This document shows, one piece after another, positions 21,682 to 31,961 of a stretch of DNA of 64,000 nucleotides. The number at the start of each line of letters is the position of its first letter. Positions within the stretch are counted from its first letter, which is position 1. The notes beneath the pieces were generated by a model, which was not told the origin of the DNA, did no database searches, and was given only the letters and a program-made list of their open reading frames with translations. The DNA comes from Fragilaria crotonensis (taxonomy: Eukaryota > Bacillariophyta > Fragilariophyceae > Fragilariales > Fragilariaceae): assembly GCA_022925895.1 (NCBI GenBank), contig JAKSYS010000030.1:62001-126000 (forward strand), written 5' to 3'. A program made the translations under genes and the position numbers.

Positions 21682-22405
21682 ATGACTCTGACGCTCTTCA
21701 TCGTCATATCCGTCCCGATGGCTCAAGGACAAGATCCAACAAGCATGAATGGTGGATCCTGCCTCGCCATGGCAGGCAACGGTTGTGTCGTACTTGCTGT
21801 GGACAAACGCTTTGGGAGTGGTCCACAAATGGTCAATGTAGTTCCACGGAAGGTTATGATGCCACCAGATTCACAAGTCATGGTGGCCTTTACTGGTCTT
21901 GAGGGTGATATCCAATCATTGATGCAAGAGCTTCAAATTCAAGTGGAATCCAAAACATCACGAGGGACCTTGCTGTTGTCGTCATCGTCAAAAATATCCG
22001 ACACGCGACTACAACGACGAAGACATCGTAGTATATCACCTCGGGCCCTGGCATGTCTTACCAGTCACGTATTGTACAGCCGACGAGCGTCCCCCTACTA
22101 CGTGGAGCCGCTTGTGGTGGGAATGGACGAGGACACTCAGGAGCCATTTCTATGTGCACACGACGTGATTGGAGCACAATCACAATCCAAGGCCTTTGTG
22201 TGCTGGGTGGCCACCATGAGCATGTATGGGATAGCTGAGGCATTGTGGCGGCCCAATTTAGATGCAGAAGAACTCGTTCAAGTGTGTGGCAAGGCATTTT
22301 TAAGTGCGCTGGAACGTGATTGTTTAAGTGGATATGGCGATACTGTATCTCATGACCAAAGATGGCAAGATACAGGAGATTGAATTGGCATGTCGCAATG
22401 ATTAA
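21682..22405 (+). CDS. PSMB3: Proteasome subunit beta type-3-like protein with hydrophobic N-terminus (frame break near end)
   Basis: PSMB3 is a non-catalytic beta subunit of the 20S proteasome core. Diagnostic blocks are NGGSCLAMAGNGCVVLAVDKRFG, FTGLEGDIQSLMQ, SPYYVEPLVVGMDED, CAHDVIGA and LERDCLSGYGDTV, in the family order. The conventional start would be ATG 21718 or 21745. The in-frame ATG at 21682 adds MTLTLFIVISVPMAQG, which looks like a signal peptide. An insertion of about 16 Ser/Arg-rich residues (SSSSKISDTRLQRRRHRS) lies before the YYVEP block. A two-base loss near 22347 (GTAT-CTC) ends the frame at 22383; the other frame continues LMTKDGKIQEIELACRND to TAA at 22405. The gene is 21 bp from the convergent haemoglobin gene. 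Confidence 0.8.
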
Positions 22406-22426
22406 AGATGATAGGTACTACAGTAA

Positions 22427-22983
22427 TCATGACTCTTGACTGAAAGCGTACCTAAAACATTCCTCACCAGACTCGACCATAATCAATCTGTGTGCCCCCA
22501 CCAATTGATCTGGTCGCATGTATGCCATCGCCGCCACTAGATAATGAGCAGTGTAGCGAGTAGTTGGTGAGTTTGGTCTTGATTCGGCGTCGAGCTTATC
22601 GTGTGCATCAATGGCTGCCGTCATGTGATGAAGCCACTGATGAGCGGCACGAGTACCAATGTTGTAATTGGCATGACGTCCCGCCAGACGAGTATACTTG
22701 CCCTTCTTTGTCGGTACAAGTCGGGACCACCAAAGGTTTGAATCAAATATCGATATTGATTTTCAATGGCCTCGTCCTTGGTGGAACTGGAGAAGATATT
22801 GAGGAACCAGATGGCATCCTTGTCGTTGAAAACGTTGTCGTAGAAGCGTGTACTCAATTCGACGAATCCATCATGGCCAATTCGTTCATAGAGAGACGGC
22901 GTCATCTTTTCTGCTTCCAACGACTCGTCATACGACACTCCTCCATTTTCCAAAGCAGCTTGTTGGAGTTCTTGTTTCGACAT
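22427..22983 (-). CDS. Truncated haemoglobin-like protein (one frame break)
   Basis: A 2-on-2 globin, binding haem and O2 or NO. The ATG at 22983 begins MSKQELQQAALENGG. The globin core has SLYERIGHDGFVELSTRFYDNVF, then FGGPDLY. In the next frame, after a break near 22710, it continues KYTRLAGRHANYNIGTRAAH then QWLHHMTAAIDAH. The GRHANYNI His is the likely proximal (F8) ligand, and the layout fits group II truncated haemoglobins. A C-terminal extension of about 55 residues (TAHYLVAAMAYM...FRYAFSQES) is longer than usual. The 396-bp spacer to the divergent thioredoxin gene should hold both promoters. No targeting peptide is obvious. Confidence 0.8.
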
Positions 22984-23379
22984 ACTGTCAGAGTTTAGTA
23001 GCAGGTACTACTATTTGTGAATACAGAACTTGAGAGTGAGATTATTGGATTCTGTAATCCAAAACGGCCGGAGCAAGAAGTATAGGAGGTGTCGTAGTCG
23101 TAGGCACGCCTGCCATGTGAACTGGAGAGATTTGTAGGAAGATGTACATCGTCGTTCGTTTGTGAGAACAGCAACGAAGGTCGAGAAGTTTCGGCTGGAG
23201 CTGTTTTTCTGGCTTTTTTTCGAGAAATCCGAGCGCGAACACCGACCAGCGACAAATCGAATCGTAACCCTGTGTCGCGCACAAAAAATCAAACGCAAGA
23301 GATTCAACCCTGAGTCATTTGAAGCCCGTCTCACAATCAAATACAAACCAACAACAACAGCAACAAAGCACTCTCAACA
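22984..23379. promoter_or_regulatory. Divergent promoter, globin/thioredoxin
   Basis: A 396-bp spacer between two redox-related genes transcribed outward. An (ACA/AACA)-rich leader lies just before the thioredoxin ATG (about 23342-23379). No specific site recognised. Confidence 0.4.
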
Positions 23380-23787
23380 ATGGTCAAGCTCATTGAAACC
23401 CCTGACGATTTTTCCGCCATGTTGGAAGGTTCCAACACCAAACTGGCTGTCGTTGACTTCTTCGCAGAATGGTGCGTCTTGTTGTATGTGTGGCTGTCCA
23501 GTGTGTGTGGTACAACACGAACTCACAAATTCCTTTTCCATCAAACAAATTGAATGAACAGGTGCGGCCCTTGCAAAATGGTAGCTCCCATGTTTGAGCA
23601 ATTTACAGTGGAGTACCCCGACATTGACTTCTACAAGGTGGATGTAGACGAGGCTGAGGAAGTTGCGGCCACATGCGGTATCCAGGCTATGCCTACATTC
23701 CAATTCTTCAAGGGTGGGAAGAAGATTGCAGAAGTTCTCGGTGCCGATGTCAACAAAATCAAGCAGCTCATGTTGCAACATAAGTAG
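23380..23787 (+). CDS. Thioredoxin (h-type, cytosolic)
   Basis: A small disulfide reductase. Exon 1 (23380-23471) encodes MVKLIETPDDFSAMLEG...VVDFFAEW. A 90-bp intron (23472-23561, GTGCGT...AACAG) splits the Trp codon of the active site. Exon 2 resumes CGPCKMVAPMFEQF, giving the intact WCGPC redox motif. The conserved cis-Pro is in IQAMPTFQFFKGGKK. The total of about 105 residues is normal for thioredoxin. There is no presequence, so a cytosolic h-type is likely. The frame is intact across the splice. Confidence 0.95.
23472..23561 (+). other. Intron inside the thioredoxin active site
   Basis: Donor GTGCGT, acceptor AACAG. The six bases GGTGCG occur at both splice junctions, so alternative register is possible, but this one restores WCGPC. 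Confidence 0.85.
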
Positions 23788-24980
23788 GCGTTTATAGGTG
23801 GTTTTGTTGCGTACTCCAGCAAACCTTGTGTTACTTCCGTCATATGTGATATACCGATAGGTGTTAAGTTCTCAAGAAAGTTTTCATAAATCATCTACTA
23901 GGTCTAGTACCGGTAATGGATTTTCACATCCCGACTCCCGACATGCTGTATCGGATACCAGGTACGAGTACGCCAGTACTCTAAGGATATAGGAATGTGC
24001 CATGGGTACTCGAGTACTGGTACTATATGTTCATACACCGATTATGGGGAAGACGGCACGCGGCACGCTACGCTCTATCGATCATTCTCTTGTGTCGAGT
24101 GTGTCACGACAACCACGGTCTGCTGTACTGGAGTACTATGTCTTGTACTGTAGTAGCCAAGTTAATAAATACTCGGAGTACTGTACTTCGGTTTTCGGGG
24201 TTTCGCTCCCATTCTCCACATGGCTCGCTCGTCACTATGATGGACTGGTCTTCCAAGTCAAAATTTAAGCTCCTTGGCGCGGTCATGGCCAGCATATCAT
24301 CTTGCGCAATAATGCTAAGCAATCGAAAAGTCATGAGGGATCCTTGGTTTTGGGTGCAGGACACTCATAAGCAACGAAGTATCGGTACCGCTGAATGGAT
24401 CATTACAGCTTTTCTGGAATATAGTAATAGCATTGTAGATTTCTCTAGTCTTTTGACGAGCACTGATGGAGCATTTCTGAGGAAGGTTGGTACCAACCAA
24501 TGACGAAGAATTTGAACGACGTGGTTGACGGTCAAGCGCAAGGGGGGCTTTCTCGACTTTTTCCATGTTGCTTAGACCAGTCTACATTGAACAGTTGATA
24601 CCAAAGAGGGATGTACGAGTGGAGAACAAGTGACCACGTTTATGAAAGGCTCAAGCTGCATGAATCGCATCGCTTGTTCTTTAGTGTTGGCATCCATGAT
24701 CTAAGACTGAAATTCAAAACTAGCCTTAACCCTTGCATGCTTTGGTCGACCCGTGACGTCGAATGTAAACTTGCCTGATGTGGACTAAAAATCGAATGCG
24801 GAAGCATTGCTGTGGCCTCCTCTGACCCTGGAATTAACCTGCTATCTCGAGCGAGCTCTGTTCACTTCCTCCTTTGTAATCCTCCATGAAGAAATCAGAA
24901 ATTCCGAAGATGCAACCCTGCAGACTTTCATACTTTAAATACCTTACGTTTGCACATAAACTGTAGCTGTGACTGTTACC
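23788..24980. other. Intergenic, GTAC-rich first half
   Basis: A 1.2-kb spacer. The segment 23905-24190 is dense in GTAC palindromes. Open frames in 24000-24500 show no motif and look like chance. Nothing else recognised before the tRNA. Confidence 0.4.
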
Positions 24981-25054
24981 GCCCCTTTAGCTCAGCCGGT
25001 TAGAGCACCTCATTCGTAATGAGGAGGTCGTTGGTTCGAATCCGACAGGGGGCT
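24981..25054 (+). tRNA. tRNA-Thr(CGT)
   Basis: A 74-nt cloverleaf. The acceptor stem GCCCCTT pairs with AGGGGGC (one G-T pair). The D arm is GCTC...GAGC. The anticodon stem CCTCA/TGAGG holds the loop TTCGTAA with anticodon CGT (reads ACG, threonine). The T arm GTTGG/CCGAC holds TTCGAAT. There is no intron. CCA is not encoded, as expected in a eukaryotic nucleus. Confidence 0.95.
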
Positions 25055-25229
25055 GACTAAACTTTTATTTATCGTACTGGTACTTTCATTCAGTGGACTA
25101 ACTCTAGCACAGTGCACCGTGTGAAAAATTTACCACCATGGCTCAAGCACTGACGGTTTTTGTTTCGTTCGCTGAAGGGGGCTTAGTGTTTCGTTTGCTT
25201 AGGGTCGTTGCTCCTGACTCCAAATTCAT

Positions 25230-26168
25230 ATGGGCCACGATGCGACGATGAATGATGATGTAGTTGCTTCCCAGGTGCCAAAAGTGCTTCATCAGGTGGT
25301 GACAGAATGGTTAGGTGATCCAATTGAACGACATAACCTGACGAAGGCATACGATGCATTGATCGGTTGTTGCACTGAGAAGCACAATCTTCAAAGTTAC
25401 GAGGAATACACTTCGTCATTACACGTACTGTGTGACTTGTATCGAGCCTTGCTCGTGACCTCGTTCTTGTTGCGATTGCAAAATGCTCATTCTCTTGAAG
25501 CTTGTGATTGCTTGGAAAAGTCTGTGGAACGTTGCCTTTGGTTGCTTCAAATTTTGGTGGCAGCACCCACTTCAGAGGAGTTGGTGGGAAGGTTGCCGCG
25601 GAGTTCTTATCCACTCTTGAACTCGTTGCTAGAAGAGCCACTAATTCCGCTGCATCAGAAGGAGAGGCTTGAATTTTGGTGGAACCCATCCAACGATGAT
25701 GACAACGACGACGAGGAGATTGGCATCGAGGGCATACCTGACAAAAAACAGCTAGCAATCGAAGAACGACAACTTCTTGACATGGCACGACGGCCCATTC
25801 CGGAACCAAGCAGCGAGCAAGAAGGAAACGCTTACGAATTTGAAATCGATCATTCGAACCAACCGTTGCTCCTACCAATTGATGTTTTGGTGGAGGATCA
25901 CGGCTGCAAACTATATCGGTGTGGCATACTGCATCTAGACGACAATGCTATTGTTTTGACAAGTAAGACAAGCTTTAAGGTTGTCGGCAGTATTATCCAC
26001 CTGGATTTGGACGAGGAAAGATGTATTCATGTGCAGATATCACCGTCATTGACCCCCGATTGGACGACCGCACTGGAAACAGCAATTCGACAGTTAAGTG
26101 TCCAAGACAAGCTACGAAACCAGTCACCCTCTCTGTGGAATGGAATGATTCCAAATCGACTGAATTAA
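25230..26168 (+). CDS. Hypothetical protein, 312 aa
   Basis: I do not recognise this protein. The start is ATG 25230 (MGHDATMNDDVVASQ). The N-terminal half (residues about 12-135) is rich in Leu and Cys and probably helical (LHVLCDLYRALLVTSFLLRL). A very acidic stretch with DDDNDDEE sits near residue 155. The C-terminal part alternates strands (LYRCGILHLDDNAIVLTSK, KVVGSIIHLDLDEERCIHVQ) and ends with a helix (WTTALETAIRQLSVQD). That pattern would suit a PH/GRAM-like beta-barrel, but this is only inferred from the look of the sequence. The frame is intact and codon usage resembles its neighbours, so it is likely real. It starts 175 bp after the tRNA. Confidence 0.65.
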   Translation: MGHDATMNDDVVASQVPKVLHQVVTEWLGDPIERHNLTKAYDALIGCCTEKHNLQSYEEYTSSLHVLCDLYRALLVTSFLLRLQNAHSLEACDCLEKSVERCLWLLQILVAAPTSEELVGRLPRSSYPLLNSLLEEPLIPLHQKERLEFWWNPSNDDDNDDEEIGIEGIPDKKQLAIEERQLLDMARRPIPEPSSEQEGNAYEFEIDHSNQPLLLPIDVLVEDHGCKLYRCGILHLDDNAIVLTSKTSFKVVGSIIHLDLDEERCIHVQISPSLTPDWTTALETAIRQLSVQDKLRNQSPSLWNGMIPNRLN

Positions 26169-26913
26169 TATGAATTGGCTTGATGAAAACCTCTTCTGTT
26201 GGGGTCTATGCGCCTGGCAATTGGTTTCTGTCGATTGTCCCATTTGGCATGATGGATCATGGGCAATCAGTACGTCAACTTTACCATAAACTCCTGTTCC
26301 AGGTACGAGTACCTTTCAAGAATCGACATGGGACATGTATGTAGTATGTAGGTGTCTGGAGCAACCTTACCAGGTACCCCTATCCAAAGAGTGTTCGCAC
26401 CAGCTGGTCGTGCTGCTTTGATTTTGGTGTCGACCAGCCGGTGTCATAAGTACTGTGTCCCATGACTGCTGGATAACGTAGTGCTGTCGACTTTTCATGT
26501 CGACAAGATGGTAGTAGCAGTGTACCCTTATACCGGTACTGGTAGCCATCTTCACTACGGTACTTTTAGTAATTGAAATTTGCGAGTACAGTACTCGAGT
26601 ACTGTACTGGAGCACAGTATTACGTAGCCGACTCGACACAAGACGCCTGTAGGCTAATCAGCTAAACATGCATCCCGCTATATCACCTTGCCGCGTGGCA
26701 TCACGTCTGACACTGACACAACGTCACATATCGCGTGCCATGCCTGTCACCTTTCACACCAAACCTGGCTCCATCTGCCATCGAATTTCGATTTGGGAAT
26801 AGAAACAACACCTCCGATTTCATTCATTACGATTGCCTTTGGCAGGGACGCGAAAAAGCCATCTACGGCTAGAGCTACAACATCTCCACTGCCTCGAAAC
26901 ACACGCACAAGGG
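26169..26913. other. Intergenic, GTAC-rich
   Basis: Spacer with palindromic GTAC words concentrated at 26285-26390 and 26525-26625. No gene seen. Confidence 0.4.
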
Positions 26914-27912
26914 ATGCGTATGAAGTGCTCCCCCCAATCCAATGCTGCTCTGCAACGGGGACCAGTCGCACTCATTATCTGCTCAATCGGCATTTGTTGC
27001 TGTTACATCTGCTACGGAATTCTTCAAGAGCAATATTTTTCCGGTTCGAACAGAATCGGAGCCAATTTCGCACTTGTGAGTCAAACAGCCACCAACGCGT
27101 TGGTAGCGTTAGGATGGTCGCGAGTTGAGAAACTTTGGGGAAAAGGCGAGACTGCCACGAGTAATCTAGGTCTCAACCACCCTTTACTTCTGGTGACTTC
27201 CCTTTGCTACATCGCTGCCATGAGCACATCCAATTATGCCTTTCGATACGTCGGTTACCCGACAGCTGTCCTCGCAAAGTCCTGTAAACTTATACCCACC
27301 ATGTTCATGTCGATTTTTATTGAACGCAAACGCTATTCGCTTCACGAATGGACGGCAGCAGGTTGCATTACATTGGGCATTGTTCTGTTCAATCTATCCA
27401 GACTATCATCAGTGTCAGATGACAAGCAAGACTCGCTACATGGCTTAATCCTTCTTTTTGTTTCACTCTGCATGGATGGATTCTTAGGATCGTGTCAAGG
27501 TCTGCTCAAGAGATCAGACCTGCAAGGCAAACGTCGACCTCCAACAGCGATGGAGACCATGCTGTATGTCAACGTCTATGCCTTGGTTTGGATTGTCCCG
27601 GTGGCAATACAAAGTGGAGAATGGGCGGATGGAATGTCCCGTCTCGACGAAATAAAACATGGAATGATTCTCTTGAACGCAACAGCGGCGTCCGGGCAAA
27701 TCTTCATTTTCTTGACCTTGACGTGGTTCTCGCCTCTCATATGTACAACAATCACAACAACGCGAAAATTCTTCACGATTCTCATTTCCGTTCTGCACTT
27801 TGGACATGTCTTCACTCCCGCGCAATGGAGTGCTGTTGTTCTAGTGTTTGGTGGTCTGTACACGGGAATTGCTGACCAGGCTCGAGGAAAGAAGAAAGTG
27901 AAGGATCACTAA
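26914..27912 (+). CDS. SLC35B1: Nucleotide-sugar transporter, SLC35B1/HUT1 type
   Basis: A multipass ER/Golgi transporter of the UAA family (UDP-galactose, UDP-glucose or ATP/ADP exchange in characterised members). The first in-frame ATG is 26914. There are about ten hydrophobic segments, beginning PVALIICSIGICCCYICYG. Family blocks include YCYGILQEQ-like YGILQEQYF, AMSTSNYAFRYVGYPTAVLA, KSCKLIPTMFMS, the basic loop ERKRYSLHEW, FVSLCMDGFLGSCQG and WFSPLICTTITTTRKFFTI. The C-terminus is Lys-rich (GKKKVKDH), resembling a dilysine-type ER retrieval signal, though not the strict KKxx. About 332 residues is normal for the family. The frame is intact. Confidence 0.9.
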   Translation: MRMKCSPQSNAALQRGPVALIICSIGICCCYICYGILQEQYFSGSNRIGANFALVSQTATNALVALGWSRVEKLWGKGETATSNLGLNHPLLLVTSLCYIAAMSTSNYAFRYVGYPTAVLAKSCKLIPTMFMSIFIERKRYSLHEWTAAGCITLGIVLFNLSRLSSVSDDKQDSLHGLILLFVSLCMDGFLGSCQGLLKRSDLQGKRRPPTAMETMLYVNVYALVWIVPVAIQSGEWADGMSRLDEIKHGMILLNATAASGQIFIFLTLTWFSPLICTTITTTRKFFTILISVLHFGHVFTPAQWSAVVLVFGGLYTGIADQARGKKKVKDH

Positions 27913-28392
27913 CAAAGCACAACATAATACATGTATATAGTAACAATACATCTTTTATGACTCGCATTCCAGAGAGAGTCGCATCGATATTCTATGCGAA
28001 TTCATGCACTGAGGTCAATGTGCAGGTTCAGATCTTGAGCCAAGTCAACTCGCAAACCAGATTGGAGCGTCGGCTGTCAGCTGTCGCAATGATGCCATAT
28101 ACACAGCGTAATAAGGCATCAGACGAGGGAGGCATTGCCGACAGGTTATCGAGTTAAGACTTCTTTTTTAAGAGAAAACCATAGATCGTTGCATTTACTG
28201 TGTATGGTAGTACTGTGTACTGTATGTAACAAAATGTGGGTGCACGCAGAATTTTTGCATCAAGAACATGAAGCATCATGCAATGGTATGTCCACAGACC
28301 ACAGTCCGTGACATACTACAATGTCACAACAAAATGTTGTCATGAAAAACAAACCAATCCCAAAGGAATTCGACAATGCGTAGTCGAGATCT
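27913..28392. other. Intergenic
   Basis: A 480-bp spacer with no recognised feature. It could contain an upstream exon for the next gene, whose N-terminus is uncertain. Confidence 0.35.
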
Positions 28393-29193
28393 ATGCACTG
28401 CTATTCTTACCAGCCTTTGCTGGCGCCCACTTGTGTCCCCATAGTTGGGTTGCATGTTGGCTCACCATCGAAGCGTATAGGGGTTGCTCGTTGGATTGTG
28501 GAGAACGAAGTGAAAACGGCCACGACAGAAGTGTATTCTGGCACTTCCAGAAGGAAGTTGATAGTACTATCAATATTACCTGCCTGGCCATATCTCAACC
28601 TTGCAACGCTGGATTATTTAGCGGAACTGAACGACGGACCTGTCCTTTTGTTTAGTCAATCTTTGCGCGTTCAGTATTGGGCGGAAGCCGAAAGCCGCGA
28701 CATACAGATCAACTTGGAAAACGACGACCGGGTCTTGGATCTCTACCTCGAATCTCGATTGGGTGCCAAGGCAGCTGTGACAGGCAAGGTCGGTGGTGGA
28801 GCCACAAGTCGGGTTTACACTTTGGCTTCGCTGAAGTTTAGAGAGACTCTGGAGGACTTGGCGTGGTACGCTAGGAAAGCCAAGAACAAGCGTGCCGATG
28901 AACTTATAACCGACCTTGTCGAGGCTTTAGCTTCTCTCGTGGAATTTGATGGTCTTGAGACTACCCTGGATCCCTCTCCGCGATCCTCCCTAATGCGATC
29001 CATGTACGATAGGAAAAAACTGGAATTTCTCAGGCGTATGCTATCCGAGCGAATCATCCCGACAGCGCAGGCATTGTTCAACGAATTTGATCGCGACGTA
29101 CGCGATATTTGTCTGAATTACGTAGCAGTAAATTATCCAAACGAGCTACCGATAAAGATTGTACCACCGTCAGAGACAGGAGTCGCAGAATAG
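28393..29193 (+). CDS. Hypothetical protein, 266 aa
   Basis: Not recognised. From about residue 70 it reads as a soluble helical protein: DYLAELNDGPVLLFSQSLRV, then TLEDLAWYARKAKNKRADEL, LITDLVEALASLVEF and LEFLRRMLSERIIPTAQALF. It ends near NYPNELPIKIVPPSE. The first 60 residues look less protein-like, and a frame break or missed intron there is possible; another ATG at about 28376 opens a short Leu/Cys-rich frame. The stop lies 50 bp from the convergent patatin gene. Codon usage supports a real gene. Confidence 0.55.
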   Translation: MHCYSYQPLLAPTCVPIVGLHVGSPSKRIGVARWIVENEVKTATTEVYSGTSRRKLIVLSILPAWPYLNLATLDYLAELNDGPVLLFSQSLRVQYWAEAESRDIQINLENDDRVLDLYLESRLGAKAAVTGKVGGGATSRVYTLASLKFRETLEDLAWYARKAKNKRADELITDLVEALASLVEFDGLETTLDPSPRSSLMRSMYDRKKLEFLRRMLSERIIPTAQALFNEFDRDVRDICLNYVAVNYPNELPIKIVPPSETGVAE

Positions 29194-29243
29194 TGGAGTG
29201 AAGGGCTAAGCACTAAAATGATGCAGCGTGTCTACATTCTAAG

Positions 29244-31961
29244 TCAGGGCAGCAGCTTTCTCCAACCTCGTTTCCCATCCAGAATATTTCGAATATCTTT
29301 GAGCTTTCTCATTTGCTCTGGCTCTTTCAGATAGTTGCTTGTAATCTCGTAGAGCTGCGCCAAAGACGCTGGATCCTTAGTATCGATGGGAAAGGCGTCA
29401 GGAGTGCCGATCAATGGATTGAACCGATAGTACTTCATGCCCTTGCCATTCTTGCCGCCCTCTCCAACAATATCCTCCAAAACATGATGAATGCGCTCGC
29501 CATCACAAGCGCTATTAACAATCTGTCCAACAATGGCGTCCCACCCAAATTTGGGAGAAAATTTCTCCTCTGCGAATCCTCCTGTTCCAATGGAGACTAC
29601 ACAGTTTCAAAGGACGTTTGCGTTGAGAGTATGTGAGTTTTATTCTCCCTTTCATTAAAGAGAACTTACCGACAAGCTCGATAGGCACATCGGGAACAAG
29701 GTTCGTGCCTCATGGATAGCAATCGCGGTAGGGTTGCTCGCAACAATGCCTCCGTCACAATACAGAACATCCTTGACTTTGACGGGCTTAAAGATGGTGG
29801 GGCTGCTGTAGACTTTCGCAAAGCCTCTCGTTGTAGTGGACGAAATGAGCCTGAAGAAACCATGATTTGTTTGCAACGTTAGAACGTCAACTTTTGCCTT
29901 GCGACGATACGCCCACTGCGCACATACTCACCGTAATATCGCGATCCTTCGTCAGATATCTTTGTTCCAGTCAAAAAGCTTTTCAGGTTTAAGTTCGTTC
30001 GCCAATCTGACCGCGGTGCCCGCTTCTCGAATTCCGGCTGCAGACCTAGCTTGGCCCGCGACTCGTCAGGGTCTTGCACGAAATGGTCCGGCAGTTCACC
30101 ACCGGCATAATTGTAATTTCGAAAGAGTGTGACGTACGTTGGGGTTGATGTCATAACGGAGGAGACTCCAAAGACTAGGGGCACCGCTGGATCAGCCCGA
30201 CTATCCAACATGATAGAGTCACCAAGAATGTCGTACAGAACTTCAACAAAGGGCAGTTCACTGTACGTGGCGGTTGTGAATAGAGTTGAGAGTTTGAAAG
30301 CAGTCTTGCCAAAGATTCGTTCAACGAGGATGTCGTATCTGTCGTTCGCTTGTCGAACCGTCTCTCTTCGCAAACCCACTAGGAAGGCAATGATGGCCCC
30401 TGTGGAAGTGCCAGCAATGATGTCAAAGGTATCGCACACCTCTTCGCCGCCCATCGCCTCTGTTAGGCCACGCAAGGATGAAATGGCAGACATACCACGG
30501 GTTCCACCACCGTCGAAACACAGAATGCGGAGACCCTTCTGACCAGGAATTTTTGGCACCCATTGATTGTATCCGATTGCTGCAAGCAGCTGATTGGCTG
30601 TTCCTTGAACTTGTCCTGACAGACCATCCCGAACTGATGCGGCTTCAATGAAGGGTCGGCTCTTCGTTTCATTCTTTCTCTTATTGAAGTACTTCCACAA
30701 TTCTCCAGGATACCGAAGCCATCGTCTTGTTTTCTGGGTAAACGCATAGGATGATACACCGAGAACAGCATCCTTCAGCTCTGGGGTGGATCGAAAGGTG
30801 TCGATGGCATCATCGCTGGCAATCGCCATTGCCAAGAGTAATTGTAACACGTACAACTTGTAGCGTCGCCGTGATTCTGGGAACCAAGACAGCAGATTAG
30901 CAAAAATACCAACAAGCACCCAGTTTCGATCTTCACGATCAGACGAGTACACTGACATCACACTCACCTCGTCGACCCTTTTGACCTATCAAACGAAAAG
31001 GATTTGACGTTGGTCGAAATTTCTGCGGTCGAATATTGTACAGAACTTCGGCTTCATCCGAATGTCGCAATAACGACGAGAATGCATTCATGATAGCGTT
31101 GTTTCCCGATGCGGCATTCGCTCTTATAATTTCGTCCGTTATGACGGCCCTCACATCGTCTGATATAGAACACAAGTCTCGCAAGGCTCGACATGCATTG
31201 CACGCTGCCAGAAACGTTTCTTCGTATTCTTCCATTAGTACGAGAAATTCGGCACCCTGTTGCTCGTGCTGCGCAAAGTTGGCACCCATTTGAATTGTTT
31301 TCAAAAGAGGTTTGATACCACCCTTCTCCTTGCAGAATCGCTGCCACTGCCATGGTTCGTCCACCGATTCGGTAATCCCAATGGCCAATAACCGCTTGTC
31401 GCGATCGATTCGATCGGAATAGTGTTCGGGACGACTGAGCGGCATGTCCGACACCGCAGTTTCTGGAAGTGATGTCGTAGAAGATTGTGATAGCGTCATG
31501 GGCAGGACTGTCATATCGTCCTTGAATTCTTGTACCGTGATGCGCTCCACGGAGTTATCCAGATCAGTCGCTGCCCCGACGTTCATTGCCATCGCTTCCC
31601 GAGCTACAAACGGAATTTCTTGCTTGATTGGCGTTTTCCCCACTTCCGATTCATCATCATTGGAAACATTCCCGCCAATTTCGAGCATAATTTCTTCCTC
31701 CTCTTTTCGCAACTGTAGTAACGTCGCCCCAAATGAAGACAAGTCGTTCCATTCCGTCTCAGCGTCACCTACACCATCCAACGGCAACGGATCATGAGTC
31801 AATCCTTCGTCTTTCTCCGCACTTATAGGCTGCACTTGAAGGCGTGAGGAGTGCATTAGTCTGTGTGAGAATGAGGTGAAGGAGAATCCCTGCGCAGTGG
31901 TTAGCAAGAACGCTGTGGCCGCCGCGATTCTGAACACCATATGGGAAAGCGGTAGGGGATT
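29244..31961 (-). CDS. Patatin-like phospholipase (iPLA2-gamma-like), multi-exon, frame-broken
   Basis: A lipid acyl hydrolase. The N-terminus MNPLPLSHMVFRIAAATA then FLLTTAQGFSF is a signal-peptide-like region, hinting at secretory or plastid entry. A long N-terminal region of about 320 residues follows, with armadillo-like helices in its second half. The catalytic domain has the oxyanion motif GGGTRG, the nucleophile motif GTSTG (AGTSTGAIIAFLVG) and the Asp motif DGG (YCDGGIVASNP), so the Ser-Asp dyad is complete. Introns are 29851-29931 (GTGAGT...TTCAG) and 29597-29669 (GTAAGT...GTAG); the latter rebuilds PIELV-VSIGTGGFAEE. Frame breaks occur near 30975 and in the CCC run near 29693, and the phase at 29850 is also off by one. 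The C-terminus ends KRGWRKLLP. Confidence 0.8.

Noticed and set aside
23997-24503. 168-codon plus-strand frame
   Set aside because: Made largely of GTAC-rich spacer and unmotivated sequence; no domain, no upstream context.
30939-30967. 16-bp intron (GTGAGT...TCAG) in the patatin gene
   Set aside because: Too short to be spliced; a one-base frame break explains the switch better.
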